A stretch of DNA of 64,000 nt, taken from Odoribacter laneus YIT 12061. Lineage in GTDB: Bacteria; Bacteroidota; Bacteroidia; Bacteroidales; Marinifilaceae. The DNA is taken from positions 2,564,392 through 2,628,391 of the forward strand of contig NZ_JH594596.1 in assembly GCF_000243215.1 (NCBI RefSeq), in the 5' to 3' direction. This document shows positions 19,153-26,699 of the stretch, piece after piece. The notes under the pieces were generated by a model, which had not been told where the DNA came from, made no database searches, and worked only from the letters and a program-made list of their open reading frames with translations. Numbering within the stretch: position 1 is the stretch's first letter; each line of letters begins with the position of its first letter. Made by a program: the position numbers and the translations under genes.

Positions 19153-20661
19153 TCAATTCTTTTTAGAAAAACCGATAATCATTGTCTCTCCACTTTCAAA
19201 AACATAATCACTTGTCCATTTCTCTAGAAGTGCATAACGTTCATCTTTATATCTTCCATCCCATCCCCAATTCATAATCAAAAAATTTTTATAAGTTGTT
19301 GTTTCCCAAGTCTTTCTAGTAGTTGAACTACCCATAAGTATAGGTAAAACTCCACTTACATTAAGAGCACTATCCCGTGTATAACCACCTTCTCCAAACC
19401 CTCCATCATCTTTTACGGAATCTTTCTCTACTTGTCCCTGATCAGGTTCCATATATTCATCCAAAAAATTACCTCTTTCATCAGCCAATCCATAGGTATA
19501 AATCACCTTATAACGTTTTACCTCATAACCATCTATAATCCAACTATGCCTCTTGGGAGGTTTGGCAGAAGTAGCAACAGCCGTTACGATAACCGGCATT
19601 TCATTATTCAGACTATTTATCACCTGATCACTATTATAGTCTTCATAACGACAAGATATATTATTGTCATTCATATACTTAACCAAATTCGAATTCAGTG
19701 CTGAAGAACCCTCGGGTGTATAAATTGTTTTTATGGAATGTCCGACATGAGCCATTAAAATATTAACTAAATTGACATTTTGGGTAAAAGGATACCCTTT
19801 CTCTAAAGGCATCCAATCCCATGATTTTTCATCCGGATTACTGAATTGGAAGGTATAGGACTGGTCCTGTTCGGAAGAAGCCCAACCTTTACAAGAACCT
19901 TGCTTATAAGTGTATTGGGGCACCCCAATTTTATAATGCAAATAGTATAACATCTGCGATCCGGCAACAGCCAAACAACCGGCTGGACACTTAAGGCTCA
20001 AGGTCGGAGAATTATCAGGGAGCATACGATTCCAAGGATCATATTGTCCCCAACGGGTGCATGTAAACGGTCCATGTAAAGTAGACCCGATCTCTACTTC
20101 TGAAATACTCATTAATTCCCAATGATATTCTCCCGTACGGGTAGAAAAAGCTTCCTCAGCCTTTTTTTGCTTAGCCATCGTTCCTTCTACGTAAGCAGCC
20201 ACATGTTGCCACAATTCCCCATCTCCTCCAGCCGTTTCGATTTGAGGAATATTTTTCAAAGCAATGATGCGTTTCCCTATACTCTCCAACCAGACGACAA
20301 TTCCCGGATGCAAAGTATTCACATCTAACTGCCCATCCGCAGCACTGGCCAATACTGCAGTTGTCCGCTTATCCCCTGAAATAATTTTCCAACCTTTATC
20401 TTCTTTATAATTCACAATATACATAACAGTATCATTCTCTATTATATAAGGCGTAATCGATTCTACCTCTAAAGTAGAATCAGCAGCATGCAGCAATTCC
20501 ATATAAGCGTTTACCTCCTGGATTCCCACTTCCACTCCTGATTTTTGTTTGATTTCAAAACCGGAAGTTGTTACAGGATTTACCGCTTCGTCAAAATTCT
20601 GCTCATAACAACTCCAAAAAGTAATCAACAACATGATTAACAAATATACTCTTTTTTTCAT
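19153..20661 (-). CDS. C10 family (streptopain-like) cysteine protease, lipoprotein with propeptide
   Basis: 502 aa. Lipobox-like FWSC at Cys18. Residues ~25-140 form a Spi-type inhibitory propeptide (TPYIIENDTVMYIVNYKEDKG, WKIISGDKR). The papain-fold domain has the catalytic Cys229 in CPAGCLAVAGSQMLYYL, the catalytic His in KRHSWIIDGYE and the NWGWDG motif near the C-terminus. C10 proteases include streptococcal SpeB, B. fragilis Bfp proteases and interpain A. It heads the operon, so protease, two lipoproteins and TonB receptor are expressed together. A collapsed duplicate of its 5' end is at ~13500-13673. Confidence 0.92.
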   Translation of the reverse strand: MKKRVYLLIMLLITFWSCYEQNFDEAVNPVTTSGFEIKQKSGVEVGIQEVNAYMELLHAADSTLEVESITPYIIENDTVMYIVNYKEDKGWKIISGDKRTTAVLASAADGQLDVNTLHPGIVVWLESIGKRIIALKNIPQIETAGGDGELWQHVAAYVEGTMAKQKKAEEAFSTRTGEYHWELMSISEVEIGSTLHGPFTCTRWGQYDPWNRMLPDNSPTLSLKCPAGCLAVAGSQMLYYLHYKIGVPQYTYKQGSCKGWASSEQDQSYTFQFSNPDEKSWDWMPLEKGYPFTQNVNLVNILMAHVGHSIKTIYTPEGSSALNSNLVKYMNDNNISCRYEDYNSDQVINSLNNEMPVIVTAVATSAKPPKRHSWIIDGYEVKRYKVIYTYGLADERGNFLDEYMEPDQGQVEKDSVKDDGGFGEGGYTRDSALNVSGVLPILMGSSTTRKTWETTTYKNFLIMNWGWDGRYKDERYALLEKWTSDYVFESGETMIIGFSKKN

Positions 20662-21007
20662 AGTTTTTTTGTTTTTTACAATTAATTTAAAAATTAAATT
20701 TTTTTCTTACAAAATGAAGTAGTTTAATTATTTTATTCTAATTTAAAAATATTTTTTATATTTATCAAATTTTGACTCTGACAATAAAAAGACATTAAAT
20801 TTATTAATTTACTATAAATAAGGTAATTAAAATATATTAATATGACTTTTTAAAAACTATCTTTCTCTATTATTATCCTATACCAATTTACTTACATAAA
20901 AATGAACGTGCTATTTTACATTTGATATAATATCAATACTTTTACTAAAAAGTTAAAAATATTTGAAAATAGTCGTTAGAAATCTATAATATAAAAATTC
21001 AGGAATT
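20662..21007. promoter_or_regulatory. Divergent intergenic region, copy B (upstream of the intact protease operon)
   Basis: AT-rich region homologous to 13674-14003. Conserved blocks include GACATT...TTTATTAATTTACTATAAA, TTACATAAAAATGAA and TATAATATAAAAATTCAgGAA just before the ATG of the regulator stub. TACATTTG (20917-20924) fits a plus-strand -7 box. It presumably carries the promoter of the protease operon on the other strand, but I cannot place it. Confidence 0.55.
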
Positions 21008-21100
21008 ATGAAATTATCATTCCATATTAAAAATATACCTAAAATCAAAATGGAAAATAAAAAACGGTCTCTTGAAGAAAAGTCTAAAAGTTCCACCTAG
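21008..21100 (+). pseudogene. Truncated 5' stub of the HTH regulator (copy B)
   Basis: A 30-codon frame starts MKLSFHIKNIPKIKMENKKR and matches the start of the intact regulator at 14004 (MKLLFKSRNNHKNKMENEER), then hits TAG at the point where the two copies stop aligning. The coiled coil and the HTH are missing. The break coincides with the beginning of the dispersed repeat at 21102. Confidence 0.8.
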
Positions 21101-21101
21101 G

Positions 21102-21208
21102 AAAACATCCGGAGACGGGGAAAGGCGTCATTCACATAAAAATGAAGCCAAATAGGGAATCCTTCTTGCAACATTCTCAGAAACAAACGGAATACTTTGT
21201 TAACACCT
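21102..21208. repeat. Dispersed ~105-bp repeat, copy 1
   Basis: From GAAAACATCCGGAGACGGGG to TTTGTTAACACC this stretch aligns, at roughly three-quarters identity by eye, with 23678-23786. Both copies carry a short open stretch K-T-S-G-D-G ending at the same AAATAG stop, and a second shared reading QTEY-V/F-VNT. The copies flank the OadB gene block in direct orientation. Origin unknown; it abuts the truncated regulator stub. Confidence 0.6.
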
Positions 21209-21236
21209 TCCTCCTCTTCTTCAAGCGCTAAAAAAT

Positions 21237-21279
21237 AGAATACAGAACTACAATTAGCTAAAAAGTAGTCCCGTATTCT
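21237..21279 (-). terminator. Terminator of the oadB unit
   Basis: AGAATAC / GTATTCT stem with an inner ACTAC / GTAGT helix, 43 bp after the oadB stop. On the minus strand it is followed by ATTTTTTAG, a U-rich tail. Confidence 0.6.
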
Positions 21280-21321
21280 TCGTCACTTTTATAAAAAAAC
21301 TATGTCACTTCTATTCCTTCT

Positions 21322-22542
21322 TTATAAAAGAGGAATAATCGAAGTAAAAACACCGGCAATAATAGCTGAAGTAATAACCCCCGAGATATTAGCACCTAAT
21401 GCTTCACTTAAAATAAAAGAATCTGCATTTTCTTTGCTTACGATTTTCTGTGCCACTTTTGCAGTAGTAGGCACACAACTGACAGCGGCAATACCGATAA
21501 CGGGATTATAATTCCCCTTTTTAATAAAATACATAATGTATCCTCCAATAATACCGCCGACACCTGACAACAATAATGCGATAATACTCAAAATCAAGAG
21601 TTTTAAAATTTTAGCATCTAATAACAAATGCGCATCGCACAAAACGCCTAATAACAAACCCAGCATAAAAGTAGAACCATACAGTAAAGGCCCACTTATA
21701 AAATCATACACATGTTTCATGCTGTCTTTTGATTCCCTGACAGCCACTCCAATAAACAAAGAAAAAAACAAGGGGGATGCTACCGGAAATAAAAAACACA
21801 ATAAAGCACATAAAATAACGGCAAAAGCCAACTTTACTTTAGAGTCGTAATTTTTAGGAGCCTTTTTAGCCGTCATTTTTATTGCCCGCAAACGCTTAGG
21901 TACCAACATTTTTACTAAATAAGGATAACCTCCATAGGTCAACCCTAAATAGAGATAGGCTACCACGGTTATCGGCACAAATAAATGCTTTGCCAACACT
22001 AAGGAAGTAAATAAAACCATCGGCCCGTCAGCTCCTCCGACCATAGCAACAGAAGCACTTTCTTCCAAAGTCAACCCCATAGAAGAAGCAATGGGCAATG
22101 TCAAAAAAGTACCTAGCTCTGCACATAAAGCTAAAAAAATACTCACAAAAGGACGTTGAAGCAAATATCCGACATCCAATAAAGTTCCTATTCCCATAAA
22201 GACGAAACAAGCAATCAACCCATTACTAAAAGTAAGCGTATATACAGGTTGTAAAAAATCAATCTGCATGACATTCATTAATTCGTCCGTATCCGTGATC
22301 ATAGGATCTAAAAAAAGATTTCCCATTCCTCCCCCAGGCATTATCAAGGTACCACAGTTAATTGCAATCATCCCCAACCCCATCGGTATCATAATCATCG
22401 GTTCTAATACCCCTTTTCTGCCCAAATAGATTAAAAGAAATCCAAGCATGATCAACACTACACGGACAGTAGCCAAAAACCAACCGCTGGCTACCATAGT
22501 TCCAACCCCCTGAAACAGACTATAAAAATCAATATTTTCCAT
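21322..22542 (-). CDS. oadB: Sodium-pumping decarboxylase β subunit (OadB family)
   Basis: 406-aa polytopic membrane protein, the carboxybiotin decarboxylase and Na+ channel subunit of oxaloacetate / methylmalonyl-CoA decarboxylase complexes. Conserved motifs are present: AMVGGADGPMVLFTS, with the Asp essential for Na+ transport, and the C-terminal IGIAAVSCVPTTAKVAQK and ALGANISGVITSAI segments. Length is typical. The usual α (carboxyltransferase) and biotin-carrier genes are not in the window; only a 98-aa single-pass protein precedes it (79 bp upstream). The partner subunits must be encoded elsewhere. Confidence 0.95.
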   Translation of the reverse strand: MENIDFYSLFQGVGTMVASGWFLATVRVVLIMLGFLLIYLGRKGVLEPMIMIPMGLGMIAINCGTLIMPGGGMGNLFLDPMITDTDELMNVMQIDFLQPVYTLTFSNGLIACFVFMGIGTLLDVGYLLQRPFVSIFLALCAELGTFLTLPIASSMGLTLEESASVAMVGGADGPMVLFTSLVLAKHLFVPITVVAYLYLGLTYGGYPYLVKMLVPKRLRAIKMTAKKAPKNYDSKVKLAFAVILCALLCFLFPVASPLFFSLFIGVAVRESKDSMKHVYDFISGPLLYGSTFMLGLLLGVLCDAHLLLDAKILKLLILSIIALLLSGVGGIIGGYIMYFIKKGNYNPVIGIAAVSCVPTTAKVAQKIVSKENADSFILSEALGANISGVITSAIIAGVFTSIIPLL

Positions 22543-22621
22543 ATTTTATTCTATTAATAAGTCCGAAGCAAAACAGCATTCCCCCTGTAAACTCTTTTAA
22601 ACACAGGGAATTCGCTTCTCA

Positions 22622-22918
22622 TCAAGCAGTAATTCTTCTACGAGGTTTTAGACTATGGAAAGTTTCGTTTAAAAAGTGGCTTACTTTTCGATGCTTTTCT
22701 TTATATATATCATTTTTCGGCATCGCTACAAATCCCGGCACGGTTTTCTCCAATGGCCGAGAGGTTTTCTTCAAACTCAAAATTTCCAGCTGATGCAATT
22801 TATAGAAAGCGAACAAATCCGCCCAGTTTGCAATAGCTTTAATAATACCTGCAACAAAAAAACCGATGGCAAACGTCAAGCCCATCATCCCCAATGTAGA
22901 TAATAATAAATTTAACAT
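22622..22918 (-). CDS. Small membrane protein upstream of oadB, possibly γ-subunit-like
   Basis: 98 aa with one N-terminal membrane helix (LLLSTLGMMGLTFAIGFFVAGIIKAI) and a basic cytoplasmic tail ending KPRRRITA. Size and topology resemble the OadG/MmdC γ subunits that hold OadB complexes together, and it lies directly upstream of oadB on the same strand, but the tail lacks the Pro/Ala-rich linker and I see no family motif. Treat the γ-subunit role as a guess from context. Confidence 0.6.
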   Translation of the reverse strand: MLNLLLSTLGMMGLTFAIGFFVAGIIKAIANWADLFAFYKLHQLEILSLKKTSRPLEKTVPGFVAMPKNDIYKEKHRKVSHFLNETFHSLKPRRRITA

Positions 22919-23185
22919 GATTATTTTTTTTTAATACAACAATATGATTATATATTCTTCACTTATTTACAAATCCTTTATTCAAAGACGATATACTTAT
23001 TGTAGTAGGAATAGAAAAAACAGAATATTCCGATCCATTCTGGCTTTCGAGCTACAATAATCAATAGAAAGGAACTCAGTATAAAAATCCGGAGGATACC
23101 TATTTTGCCCAATGAATAAGACACAAACAAATATCTCACAGATAATAAATTATTAACTGCACCTTTTTTAAAAAGAAAAGAAAAT

Positions 23186-23584
23186 TTAAATCAGAAGCCG
23201 CCTTAGCGTATAGATAAAATATTGATTAGAAGATTTTATAAAACAATATTGAAAATACAAATTCTTTGCATCCCTTGCGACCAAAGGAGTGTCCATTGCA
23301 GAAAGGCGCTGAATTACAGCAACAGATTTCAAATTTTTAGGGAAATTAATGCTCCTGGGAGAAGAAGAAATTAGAAGAGGAACATCAGAACTTTTAAAAC
23401 AGAAAAAATCAAATGAAAAGGAATGAGTCGTAGCCAATGCCTGCTCCTTTTCCAGAGAATTGACAGTACTCTGTTCTATTTCAGAACTTTGTAGCAAAGA
23501 TTCCTGAAAAAACATCCCCTTTATTCCACTAATACTGAATAAAAAAGCTGTATAAATCAATATGTTGACAATATACCTTTTCAT
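23186..23584 (-). CDS. Hypothetical protein with N-terminal signal or anchor
   Basis: 132 aa. An N-terminal hydrophobic stretch (YIVNILIYTAFLFSISGIKGMFF) suggests a signal peptide or anchor; the rest is polar with no motif I recognise, and it ends FIYTLRRLLI. The frame has an upstream ATG preceded by an AT-rich region, and the stop is 267 bp before the downstream small membrane gene. No clear operon partner. Could be real but poorly conserved. Confidence 0.5.
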   Translation of the reverse strand: MKRYIVNILIYTAFLFSISGIKGMFFQESLLQSSEIEQSTVNSLEKEQALATTHSFSFDFFCFKSSDVPLLISSSPRSINFPKNLKSVAVIQRLSAMDTPLVARDAKNLYFQYCFIKSSNQYFIYTLRRLLI

Positions 23585-23677
23585 TTTCGCCGCAAAGGTA
23601 CAACATTATTCACAAATTTGATAGCAAAAAATCACTTTTATATTTTCTAAAAAATTTATGTGTCCTTTGTTTTGAAA

Positions 23678-23786
23678 ACATCCGGGGACGGGGGAAAGCG
23701 TCATTTACATAAGAATAAAGCGAAATAGGAAAATATTTCTCATACTATTCTCATAGACAAACGGAATATGTTGTTAACACCATCCC
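23678..23786. repeat. Dispersed ~105-bp repeat, copy 2, plus a coding relic to 23940
   Basis: Counterpart of 21102-21208, same orientation. Downstream of the shared part one plus-strand frame stays open from about 23717 to 23980 (…QTEYVVNTIPEPGYSLLIGT…), running into the 3' end of the gene on the other strand. NTIPEPGYSLLIG resembles the last strands of TonB receptors, but the match is too short to be sure. The gap 23585-23943 holds nothing else that I can identify. Confidence 0.5.
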
Positions 23787-23943
23787 CGAGCCCGGATACT
23801 CACTGCTGATCGGCACTCCATTGGATTTGATTAACAGTCCCTTTGTTCCTAATAAAAATTTAATCGTGAACATCAACAGTACATATTATCCATACCGAAC
23901 ACCAATTAACCAAAAGCTCATTAAGAGAGGAAGGGAACGCTTA

Positions 23944-26202
23944 TCATTTTATGGTAAAGTCAGAAAAATCTACCAATAATTTCGTAACAGCAGCCGTATT
24001 TAAAGCCCACTGCATTGTATATACTTCATCAGCTCTTGCATCATCTGTCAATTGCATATTTTGAGCTTTTGCTTTTAATGACAACAAACGACCTATGGTT
24101 ATTTTACTGTTCAGTTTGTCTAACAAAGCCTTCAGAACTGCTGCATCCATATTGCAAATCTGTTGGCCTCCAAAAGGCATTTCAAGCCAAATGATTTCTC
24201 TGGATGGTACATCGATCACTCCAAACACAAGCCCTTTGGTTAAGCTCTGTGATACTCGGACCTGATGCTGTACGCATGAAGGATCGTAAGCCACTCCCGT
24301 CTTTTCGGAAATCTCCATGGGATATGCCGAATTCATCCAACCCACTACCAGTTCAGGCGAAAGAGTTCCGTTGCTATACGCATTACAAGTGCAAGCCACA
24401 TATTTTGCACCAGCTTTTGTTAGTTCAGACATATCCAATTCAATGTATTCAGCAGTACCAATCTTGTCGGGAATACTACGAATATCCCCACTATGTTTGG
24501 CTCCTGTAGCCACTAAACTATAATACGCACATATTTCTATCCGTTGTTCAAAAGCAATACAGCAGCTTAAATCCATATCCAACGGTTGTGCCGGCAGACC
24601 TTTTCCCCATTGCATAAATAACCGGATGGTATTACCTTCAAGCGGGAAACGTGTACCCATTAATGCACAGGAGGTATCCTGAATGGTTTCGTTCCGGTCT
24701 CCGATCGACAAAGGAACATTGAACAACATCGGATCAATATACATCGTTTTGCTTTCAGTAGGTATATGGGCAAATCGGTCGGAAATCACTTTCAGGCAAA
24801 ATTCTTCCACTTTACCAACCATCTCTTTCAATTGCTCATCCGTATATAAAGCCAGCATTTTATTGGCATCAATGGCTCTGACAACGCCACCAAGCGGCTT
24901 AACATTCCTTCTTTGATTACGGTCGAAATAGTTCAAAGCATACATATTCAACGTTAACACCAACCGGACTGGCAATTGGTCGGCTACTTCGGAAAATGTA
25001 GCCAGCGTTTGATCAGCTCCGAACCAAAGCATATTAGCAAACAAAGAGCGAGCAAATAATCCGGGGCGTTGTTTCAGTAGGCTAAATGTCTTCTCAGCGT
25101 CCATCTTCAATTTATTCCGATCCACTTTCCCCTGCCATACTTCGTAAGTCTGGTTATGGAATACATCTATCAATTCTTTCAGGTATTCGAATCCTTTTTT
25201 ATCAGCATATTCAACCAAACGTAATGCTCGGATAAAACGCACCCACATTGCCCGTTTGGGATGCATCACTTCGCAAGCCTTTGCCGGATCCATATTCAAA
25301 TGATTGAGCCATCCGGCAACCATTCGACATTGTGAACGATTATACTTCAATTTTAAGGTATTTTTCTGCTTTACACTTGCTTTCAAAGAATAATCCAAAA
25401 ACTGATTGATATGGGTATTATTTTTCGCAACACGTCTAATGATTGTTTTAGGCTCTATAATTTGTAAGAAACCGGTTTTCTTATACCACAAATAACGTAA
25501 TATGTCGTTGGGCGTTGAAAAAAGGGATCTGGCCTTCTCCGGCTTTCCCTTTTCTACCAAAACGTCCAAGACCAACATCATCGTCTCCTTCATCGTTATC
25601 ACAACTTCCGGCAAAGGCAAAGCCTCTATCAATATTTTCAAACTATCCACCTGAGTTGCATCCAAAGCCGTACGCGATTCCAACAAATCTTTAAAAAACC
25701 GGTTCAAATCATCCTCAGTCCACAATTCCAATATTTTTAGCTTACTACCTTGTCTGCAATCTCCTATTTTTCCAAACAGGAAAGGGACTCCACAAAAAGG
25801 ACAACCATTGTATCTTTCTAAAGGAAAGGTGTTTTCCGGAATCCAATGACCACAGGGCAGAAAGATACCCACATTTACATTCCATGCATTGATATAAAAA
25901 GTAACGGCATGATCCTCTCGAGATTCACCGGTCGGAATATCCCATCCTTTTACCAATGGAGTCCAGTTTAATTTCATGCCGGTAACTTCATTCAAGAAAT
26001 CATAAATTTGCAACTTATCACTCGGCGTCACCAAATCTAATACATGGAGTAATTCTTCCGAAACCGTATAACCCAATTTCTTTATATTCATCAAAAAACC
26101 GAGCGTATGTTCCGATATGCTTTTATTTGTACATACAATTCGTTCCTTAGGGATATAAACCGCCCTCTGTCGAAGAGACACTTTCAATAAATCAAGGTTC
26201 AT
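23944..26202 (-). CDS. RING-like zinc-finger and TerD-like domain protein (MXAN_6230/SCO0854-type), rtcB partner
   Basis: 752 aa. A zinc-binding half-RING is visible as CGH (Cys117, His119) and CPFCG (Cys134, Cys137). The middle is helical repeat-like. The segment MYIDPMLFNVPL…GTRFPLEGNTIRLFMQWGKG fits the pattern I recall for the MXAN_6230/SCO0854 RING-domain family. The last ~230 residues look TerD-like: LDMDLSCCIAF, HSGDIRSIP, YIELDMSELTKAGAKYVACTCNAYS. TerD domains are Ca2+-binding stress-response modules. It is the last gene of the rtcB unit, behind the structured RNA array, and its start lies 29 bp after the last hairpin. A role binding the RNAs or assisting RtcB is inferred from position only. 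Family name is from memory. Confidence 0.75.
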   Translation of the reverse strand: MNLDLLKVSLRQRAVYIPKERIVCTNKSISEHTLGFLMNIKKLGYTVSEELLHVLDLVTPSDKLQIYDFLNEVTGMKLNWTPLVKGWDIPTGESREDHAVTFYINAWNVNVGIFLPCGHWIPENTFPLERYNGCPFCGVPFLFGKIGDCRQGSKLKILELWTEDDLNRFFKDLLESRTALDATQVDSLKILIEALPLPEVVITMKETMMLVLDVLVEKGKPEKARSLFSTPNDILRYLWYKKTGFLQIIEPKTIIRRVAKNNTHINQFLDYSLKASVKQKNTLKLKYNRSQCRMVAGWLNHLNMDPAKACEVMHPKRAMWVRFIRALRLVEYADKKGFEYLKELIDVFHNQTYEVWQGKVDRNKLKMDAEKTFSLLKQRPGLFARSLFANMLWFGADQTLATFSEVADQLPVRLVLTLNMYALNYFDRNQRRNVKPLGGVVRAIDANKMLALYTDEQLKEMVGKVEEFCLKVISDRFAHIPTESKTMYIDPMLFNVPLSIGDRNETIQDTSCALMGTRFPLEGNTIRLFMQWGKGLPAQPLDMDLSCCIAFEQRIEICAYYSLVATGAKHSGDIRSIPDKIGTAEYIELDMSELTKAGAKYVACTCNAYSNGTLSPELVVGWMNSAYPMEISEKTGVAYDPSCVQHQVRVSQSLTKGLVFGVIDVPSREIIWLEMPFGGQQICNMDAAVLKALLDKLNSKITIGRLLSLKAKAQNMQLTDDARADEVYTMQWALNTAAVTKLLVDFSDFTIK

Positions 26203-26230
26203 GACTAAGTTTTTAAAGATTTATTTAATA

Positions 26231-26287
26231 GGGTAATGAAGAGACTGGCGTTGTATAAATATTGTTGAAGTAAGTCTCTTTTGACCC
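26231..26287 (-). ncRNA. Structured hairpin R4 in leader of the RING/TerD gene, with repeat motif
   Basis: On the minus strand, GGGT (26284-26287) pairs with ACCC (26231-26234) and AAGAGACT (26273-26280) with AGTCTCTT (26239-26246), an 8-bp perfect helix. The 5' side holds GGTCAAAAGAGACTTACTTC (26267-26286), the fourth copy of the array motif. It ends 29 bp before the start codon at 26202, so it may also act as a 5' UTR element. Confidence 0.6.
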
Positions 26288-26295
26288 TTATTTTG

Positions 26296-26422
26296 CGGAG
26301 TAGATTGGATTCGAACCAATAACCTCATCATCATAATATCGTTAGAAGTAAGCCTTTATTGACCTTCAGCAGATAATTTAAAAGCTACTTATAATGCGCT
26401 CTATCCTTTGAGCTACTACTCC
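26296..26422 (-). ncRNA. tRNA-like RNA with a 61-nt anticodon loop (R3)
   Basis: Minus strand, 5' end at 26422. Acceptor GGAGTAG pairs perfectly with CTACTCC (26297-26303). The D arm is GCTC-AAAGGATA-GAGC with the usual A14 and GG. The anticodon stem is CATTA / TGATG (one U·G pair), the variable loop AGGTT, and the T arm ATTGG-TTCGAAT-CCAAT has a canonical T loop. All of these are standard tRNA lengths, but the anticodon loop has 61 nt instead of 7. Inside it AAGTAGC can pair with GCTTACTT, part of the motif at 26345-26364. No CCA is encoded and no U33 anticodon loop can be drawn. It lies between rtcB and the RING/TerD gene. Likely a tRNA mimic, not a decoding tRNA. Confidence 0.8.
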
Positions 26423-26434
26423 CCCAATTTCGTC

Positions 26435-26551
26435 GGGCAGGTCGGAATTGACACGGCGACACAGGAATGAAAAATCCCCGAAGCAAATCCTATTGACCGA
26501 ATAACCAGTAATTTCGGAATTAACTTTGCTCCGCTAACTGAACAACTGCCC
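26435..26551 (-). ncRNA. Second, degenerate tRNA-like RNA (R2)
   Basis: Minus strand. GGGCAG (26546-26551) pairs with CTGCCC (26435-26440), closing a 117-nt domain. After the 5' strand comes TT-GTTC-AGTTAGCG-GAGC, a D-arm-like hairpin (one U·G pair). Just before the 3' strand GTCG…CGAC forms a helix in the T-arm position, though its loop is 12 nt and not canonical. A CCGAA/TTCGG hairpin sits where the anticodon arm would be, directly followed by GGTCAATAGGATTTGCTTC (26480-26498), a copy of the array motif. It is 12 nt upstream of R3. Confidence 0.6.
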
Positions 26552-26563
26552 TTCTGTAAGAAG

Positions 26564-26619
26564 CAGGTAATTACGAAAGCTGTCCCATTAAAAGACAGAA
26601 GTAATCTTTACGTCACCTG
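26564..26619 (-). ncRNA. First hairpin of the RNA array (R1)
   Basis: Minus strand. CAGGT (26615-26619) pairs with ACCTG (26564-26568); inside, ACGTAAAG can pair with CTTTCGT with one bulge, and CTGTC pairs with GACAG around a 9-nt loop. The 5' side GGTGACGTAAAGATTACTTC (26598-26617) is the most divergent of the four motif copies. Another small hairpin, CTTCT-TAC-AGAAG, links it to R2. Confidence 0.55.
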
Positions 26620-26650
26620 TTTCTATTTATCTATCAAAGAACATTTCTTG

Positions 26651-26690
26651 ATGCAAAGAAAAGTTAAGGATACGCAATCTTTTTGCGTAA
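26651..26690 (-). promoter_or_regulatory. Composite promoter/operator upstream of the RNA array
   Basis: Read on the plus strand: ATGCAAAG (26651-26658), 11 bp, then ATACGCAA-TCTTT-TTGCGTAA (26670-26690). The rtcB upstream region has the same layout with identical spacing (28029-28068). The 8-mers form an inverted repeat with a 5-bp spacer, suitable for a dimeric regulator, and CTTTGCAT on the minus strand takes the place of a -7 region. It starts 10 bp after the rtcB stop, so the RNA array and RING/TerD gene probably have their own promoter. As RNA the same palindrome could form a 7-bp hairpin. Confidence 0.65.
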
Positions 26691-26699
26691 TGAAAAACA

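Noticed and set aside
26296-26422. Calling this an ordinary tRNA or a tRNA with a group I intron
   Set aside because: The extra ~54 nt is far too short for a group I intron, and no 7-nt loop with U33 and an anticodon can be formed by removing one internal segment.
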